A DNA stretch of 8,974 bases. It comes from Clostridia bacterium (GTDB taxonomy: Bacteria > Bacillota > Clostridia > Oscillospirales > CAG-272). Numbering within the stretch: position 1 is the stretch's first letter; each line of letters opens with the position of its first letter. The DNA is taken from the NCBI GenBank assembly GCA_017382615.1, contig JAFNZX010000311.1:1-8974 (forward strand), given 5' to 3'. Under the pieces are notes generated by a model. It saw only the letters and a list, made by a program, of their open reading frames with translations. It searched no databases and had not been told where the DNA came from. Both the position numbers and the translations under genes were made by a program. This document shows, in pieces, positions 5,912 through 8,974 of the stretch.

Positions 5912-6760
5912 TCAGATCTCCTTTAATACTTGATTTAGCTTTGCAACGGCATCGGAAAACGCCGCTTTCTGATCTGCATATTTGTACGGATTTTCAAACG
6001 TTACGTCGGTCAGCGCATTGAGTCCCGCAAAGGTTTCCAAATGCGGCTCAAGCGAAACGAAAAAGTCAGCTTTGGTGCGGGATTGGAAATCGGACAATAT
6101 CTCCTTGATCCTCGCTTCCCCCATGCCCGCGGGAACGATTGCACCGCGAGAGAGCGCGTCCTTGATATGGAAATACGTAACGTAATCGTAAAGCAACTCG
6201 TACGCCTCGTACGGCTCATAGCCGCCAAGAACGAAATTGCCCATATCAAATACAGCACGCAGCCGCCCACCAAACGCATCCAGCAGCTCCTTGCACTGCA
6301 CGGGTGACTCGCCAAAGATCTTTGCTTCATTCTCATGGCACAGTGTAACGCCATAGGAATCGGCAATATCCAGCATACGCCCAAGCGCATCCACTACCTT
6401 CGATTTGCAGTCTTCTCTCGTCTGTCCCGCAGGCAGATAAAAGCTGAACATGCGCACGTATCTTGCGTCAAGACACACAGCCGTTTCGCAGACGCGCTTT
6501 GTAAGTTCCATGTGCGCGTTCAAATCACCATCCAAGGATATCTTACCCAGCGGTGAGCCGATGGAGCTGATAACGATACTGTAGTCGTCCAGCTTGCAAC
6601 GCACCTCTTTTACGTCGCACGGCGTCATGTCCGCCACGTTTTTGCCGTCTGCATGGCGCAATTCCAGATACTTGATACCAAATCCGTTCAAAGCCTCAAG
6701 CTGCTCGACCAAGCTGCCTGCATATTCATCCGCAAAGGCGGAAAGCATCATTTTTGCCAT
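5912..6760 (-). CDS. Xylose-isomerase-like TIM-barrel sugar isomerase/epimerase
   Basis: A 282-aa protein of the AP-endonuclease-2 (xylose isomerase-like TIM barrel) superfamily. Such enzymes isomerise or epimerise sugars, inosose or hydroxypyruvate using a divalent metal. Likely ligands, in the expected order, are Glu143 in LCHENEAK, Asp172 in VFDMGNF, His198 in YFHIKDA and Glu238 in SLEPHLE. The N-terminus MLSAFADEY and strand YLELRHADGKNV fit strands 1 and 2. I place the start at 6760 because GGAG (6767-6770) lies six bases before it; that SD sits inside an in-frame upstream ATG (6772), which would add MEIN. It follows repeat copy B and precedes nagB by one base. The substrate is unknown. 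Pairing with Gfo/Idh genes suggests oxidation-isomerisation of a sugar derivative. Confidence 0.85.
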   Translation of the reverse strand: MAKMMLSAFADEYAGSLVEQLEALNGFGIKYLELRHADGKNVADMTPCDVKEVRCKLDDYSIVISSIGSPLGKISLDGDLNAHMELTKRVCETAVCLDARYVRMFSFYLPAGQTREDCKSKVVDALGRMLDIADSYGVTLCHENEAKIFGESPVQCKELLDAFGGRLRAVFDMGNFVLGGYEPYEAYELLYDYVTYFHIKDALSRGAIVPAGMGEARIKEILSDFQSRTKADFFVSLEPHLETFAGLNALTDVTFENPYKYADQKAAFSDAVAKLNQVLKEI

Positions 6761-6907
6761 ATTAATCTCCATGCCGCCTATGGCGGCTCAAATAGTGATG
6801 AAAACTTCACCATGGAGCTTTGCTCCAAAAATGGGTTGGGACCCATTTTTAGGTGAAGTTTATGCGTGAATGCATACAGAACAGGCTGGCAGCGTAAACT
6901 TTCACGC
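6761..6907 (-). repeat. Structured leader repeat, copy B
   Basis: This is the second copy of the element at 287-432, in the same orientation relative to the downstream gene. The stems are cleaner here. GCGTGAA and TTCACGC (6901-6907 with 6864-6870) form the outer stem. A perfect 10-bp stem pairs 6852-6861 with 6802-6811 (AAACTTCACC/GGTGAAGTTT). It encloses a 10-bp stem (6841-6850 with 6827-6836) and a 6-bp stem (6822-6827 with 6813-6818, loop AAA). GCCGCC/GGCGGC (6782-6787 with 6773-6778) then lies two bases before the SD. The element starts at the stop codon of the upstream oxidoreductase and ends at the isomerase ATG. It is the only sizeable gap in the operon. The 10-bp stem with T5 could look like a terminator, but its T run is inside the stem and is absent in copy A. 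Confidence 0.78.
6767..6770 (-). promoter_or_regulatory. Shine-Dalgarno deciding the isomerase start
   Basis: The minus strand reads ATGGAGATTAATATG here. The GGAG is six bases before the second ATG (6760) and overlaps the first ATG (6772). This makes the second the likely start and matches the geometry of copy A. Confidence 0.75.
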
Positions 6908-7770
6908 TAAACCTCAAACGCGCGCACCGATTCTTCTCTGCCCGACGCAAGAGAACGGTTGGTGGCGTTCAGCACAAATACGGGTGCAATAAAATCTCCG
7001 TACGAGACCTTTTGCGCGCCGCCTCTGAGCAGCACGCAAAACTCGTCAAACTCGCGCACAAAGCAATCCGTGCCAATCGTGGCATCGCTTGCAAGCGTCC
7101 TCTGATCCGCTGCAACAGATATGAAATAATGATAGCTGAATTCGGTATACAGACCGATCACATCGTAGTTCTCGTAGCGAAAAACCACGTTGACGGTATT
7201 GTGTGCTCTGTACGCACGTACGGCACAAGGATATATGCCGAACAGCTCTCCCAGCATCTCCACTAAGTGCTGCGAGTAAAAGAAGAAGCCACCGTAGGGA
7301 TTGTCCATATTGATGGGAGCACGGACAAGACCGCCGCGAATATCCCCCTGTGCGATCTGCGTTTTGAAATCCGCAATCTCTTTTGCATACTTGCAGCATG
7401 AGCCGCCCGTCAGCCGCACGCCCGCCTCGCGGCATTCGCGCATGAAATCGATGGCTTCCTGCTCGTCGACGGTGATGGGTTTATCGATAAACATGGGGAC
7501 ACCGCTTGCAATATACGGCTTGGCGTAAGGATAATGCTTGCCGCCGTGCCGCGCGGTGACCACGATGCCGTCGGCAATACCGACCGCCTCGTCATACGAG
7601 CGCATGGCAGGCACGCCAAACGCATCGCACACCTTTTGCATGGCTTCGGTATCCTCACTGTACACACCGATGACCTCGATATCCCGATACTTATCGGGGG
7701 CATCCTGCATAATAGACAAAAAGGTATTTACGTGCGAATTCTCGCAACCGAGCATAACAATTTTTTTCAT
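6907..7770 (-). CDS. Short Gfo/Idh/MocA-like oxidoreductase
   Basis: A 287-aa protein with an N-terminal Rossmann fold and a shortened C-terminal domain; the family usually runs 330-400 aa. Features are MKKIVMLGCENSH at the start, GVYSED at the end of strand 2, GIVVTARHGGKHYPYAKP, and MFIDKPITVDE, where DKP replaces the usual EKP. The nucleotide loop reads GCENSH rather than GxGxxG, so NAD(P) binding may be altered. A cysteine pair (GGSCCKY) lies at about residue 125. It is probably cytosolic, with unknown substrate, and is unlike the second oxidoreductase of this operon (2921-3991). The start has AAGGAG with a 6-nt spacer. It lies 15 nt after the LRR gene and is followed at once by repeat copy B. 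Confidence 0.8.
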   Translation of the reverse strand: MKKIVMLGCENSHVNTFLSIMQDAPDKYRDIEVIGVYSEDTEAMQKVCDAFGVPAMRSYDEAVGIADGIVVTARHGGKHYPYAKPYIASGVPMFIDKPITVDEQEAIDFMRECREAGVRLTGGSCCKYAKEIADFKTQIAQGDIRGGLVRAPINMDNPYGGFFFYSQHLVEMLGELFGIYPCAVRAYRAHNTVNVVFRYENYDVIGLYTEFSYHYFISVAADQRTLASDATIGTDCFVREFDEFCVLLRGGAQKVSYGDFIAPVFVLNATNRSLASGREESVRAFEV

Positions 7771-7785
7771 GATTTTCTCCTTATT

Positions 7786-8974
7786 TTACTCACCGGAGAC
7801 ATCGCCCAGGAAAACAATCTCACAATCTTTAATTCCGCTGTTCCAGTCCATCAGAAACCCTTCTGTTTTTTCAATTGCATCCCACTCTGCCTGCGTTCCG
7901 CGGAAATAAATAGTCTGTAATCCGATACAACCATGAAACGCCATAGCTCCGATCGACCGAACGTTATTCCCGATATAGATTTCTTTCAAATTGGAGCAAC
8001 CTCCGAATGCCTGTGGACTGATGATCTCAACGCTATCCGGCAATTCGATGGTTTGAACCTTTTTATTGCGGAATTGCCAATTTTGTCCGAACGCATCTTC
8101 GGCGATCTCAGTAATACCATCCGGCACTTTCACAGTTTTTTCATTCAAATAACTGTTCACCAACACGCCATCCTTGATGACCATGTCCTGCACACCGTAT
8201 GTATTCACAATGAGGAATATTCCGACCACAACTGCAGCCAACCACACAAATGCGGTTCCTAACGCCGTAATCATCCAGCCGTCACTGTACATGTAATCAA
8301 AGCCCCACGACTTTTTATACGAAATAAAAATTGCCAACCACAAAACACAGCTGACGCCGGCGCAAGCAAAGGATACGTATACGTAATTTCGCGATCCTAA
8401 AAACAAACAGATCACCGAAGCCAGAAGTGATATCGCAGTAATGCATATCATCAAGATTTGGAGCACTTCATTGAGTGCAAAGCGATTAGACCTGTAGCTT
8501 GAACTTCTCTTAACAGTTCCCAAAACAGGGCTATCACTTGTACCGGATGAGGAGGAAGGCGTGTTATGGCTCACAGCCTGAGGGCGACTTGTTCCGGAAG
8601 GAGCACTCTGCTCCGTGCGCGGCATAGCGGCCCAGGTACTGTTACTCGCGGTTTGGGGACGGCTCATCCCGGAAGCAGAGCTCTGCTCCGTGCGCTGAGG
8701 AGTAGGCGGTGTTTTAGCCGCCGAACGACTATCATTTTGTTGCGCTGAAGCTTGCTTAGCGGCTTGAAGCCTTGCATCCTTCGCCGCTTTGAGCTCCGTA
8801 TACATTCTGTATTCCGGATTATCTTCAGGATTATATCCGTCATCCTTGAGGCATCTGTTGGCAACGTTTACTTCCTGCGGTGTGATCTTATCAAGTTCAC
8901 TAAAGTTTCTCGTCTTGATACGCAAGGATAACCATCTTAGCTCACCGTTACTCGGTGTCGCACGAAGCAATGGG
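7786..8974 (-). CDS. Membrane protein with BspA-type leucine-rich repeats (5'-incomplete)
   Basis: The gene runs off the right edge, so its start is not visible; about 396 codons are present. Counting from the TTG at 8970, residues 45-80 are charged and Ala/Lys-rich (possible helix). Residues 80-160 are a low-complexity Ser/Thr/Pro/Gln linker containing a 25-residue duplication. Three hydrophobic helices lie at about 168-192, 196-218 and 233-256. The C-terminus (280-360) has LRR_5/BspA repeats such as VKVPDGITEIAEDAF, TIELPDSVEIISPQAF and EIYIGNNVRSIGAMAF. Basic residues before helix 1 and after helix 2 (SYKK) suggest a cytosolic N-terminus and an extracellular LRR domain. Such LRRs often bind proteins or surfaces; the partner is unknown. 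The C-terminus is complete, ending 15 nt before the oxidoreductase start, so co-transcription is possible. Confidence 0.8.
   Translation of the reverse strand, partial: PLLRATPSNGELRWLSLRIKTRNFSELDKITPQEVNVANRCLKDDGYNPEDNPEYRMYTELKAAKDARLQAAKQASAQQNDSRSAAKTPPTPQRTEQSSASGMSRPQTASNSTWAAMPRTEQSAPSGTSRPQAVSHNTPSSSSGTSDSPVLGTVKRSSSYRSNRFALNEVLQILMICITAISLLASVICLFLGSRNYVYVSFACAGVSCVLWLAIFISYKKSWGFDYMYSDGWMITALGTAFVWLAAVVVGIFLIVNTYGVQDMVIKDGVLVNSYLNEKTVKVPDGITEIAEDAFGQNWQFRNKKVQTIELPDSVEIISPQAFGGCSNLKEIYIGNNVRSIGAMAFHGCIGLQTIYFRGTQAEWDAIEKTEGFLMDWNSGIKDCEIVFLGDVSGE
8578..8694 (-). repeat. In-frame 75-bp (25-residue) duplication in the LRR protein linker
   Basis: RTEQSSASGMSRPQ (8653-8694) and RTEQSAPSGTSRPQ (8578-8619) recur exactly 75 bp apart. 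The DNA copies still share CTCTGCTCCGTGCGC (8606-8620 and 8681-8695, plus strand). This is a recent, frame-preserving tandem duplication that lengthens the linker before the membrane helices. Confidence 0.8.

Noticed and set aside
6827..6850. Intrinsic terminator inside copy B (stem AAAAATGGGT/ACCCATTTTT)
   Set aside because: The T residues are paired inside the stem and followed by GGAGC, not an open T run. The homologous stem in copy A lacks the T run altogether, so termination is not a conserved property.
6871..6898. Internal minus-strand promoter in copy B (TTTACG, 16-nt spacer, TATGCA)
   Set aside because: The -10 matches only three of six consensus bases and the region is not conserved in copy A.

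Overview
The window looks like a chromosomal segment of a saccharolytic, Gram-positive-type bacterium, probably an uncultured gut member of the Clostridia. This is inferred from moderate GC content, strong AGGAGG-type ribosome-binding sites, two predicted lipoproteins, a BspA-type leucine-rich-repeat membrane protein, and carbohydrate genes typical of that group. No taxonomic marker gene is present.

Layout. Bases 1-432 are a divergent control region with no convincing gene. A leftward promoter (149-177) drives a structured leader (1-142). That leader ends in a Shine-Dalgarno at bases 6-11, so its gene begins just left of the window. A rightward promoter (227-255) drives a 5' UTR of about 170 nt holding a hairpin and a folded element (copy A, 287-432). 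The UTR leads into a secreted GHL10/DUF187-type glycoside hydrolase lipoprotein (433-1866). A bidirectional terminator (1891-1923) separates this gene from a long convergent minus-strand operon.

The minus-strand operon, read from the right edge leftward, contains: a 5'-incomplete three-helix membrane protein with LRR_5 repeats (7786-8974); a short Gfo/Idh/MocA-like oxidoreductase (6907-7770); a structured element homologous to copy A (copy B, 6761-6907); a xylose-isomerase-like TIM-barrel sugar isomerase/epimerase (5912-6760); nagB (5155-5910); nagA (4010-5158); a second Gfo/Idh/MocA oxidoreductase (2921-3991); a rhodanese lipoprotein (2532-2921); and a class I SAM methyltransferase (1939-2535). 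Its junctions are 1-18 nt gaps or 1-4 nt overlaps, except the one holding copy B.

Working model (inference): the surface GHL10 enzyme attacks an amino-sugar-containing glycan such as peptidoglycan. NagA then deacetylates GlcNAc-6-P and NagB converts the product to fructose-6-P. The oxidoreductases and the isomerase may feed modified sugars into the same route.

The most unusual signal is non-coding. Copies A and B are about 80% identical by hand alignment, are 146-147 nt long, and lie in the same orientation upstream of unrelated genes. Each has matching stems, a GCCGCC/GGCGGC hairpin two bases before the Shine-Dalgarno, and an end at the start codon. This looks like a dispersed structured leader that carries its own ribosome-binding site. 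The leftward leader at bases 1-142 is a different fold with a similar arrangement.
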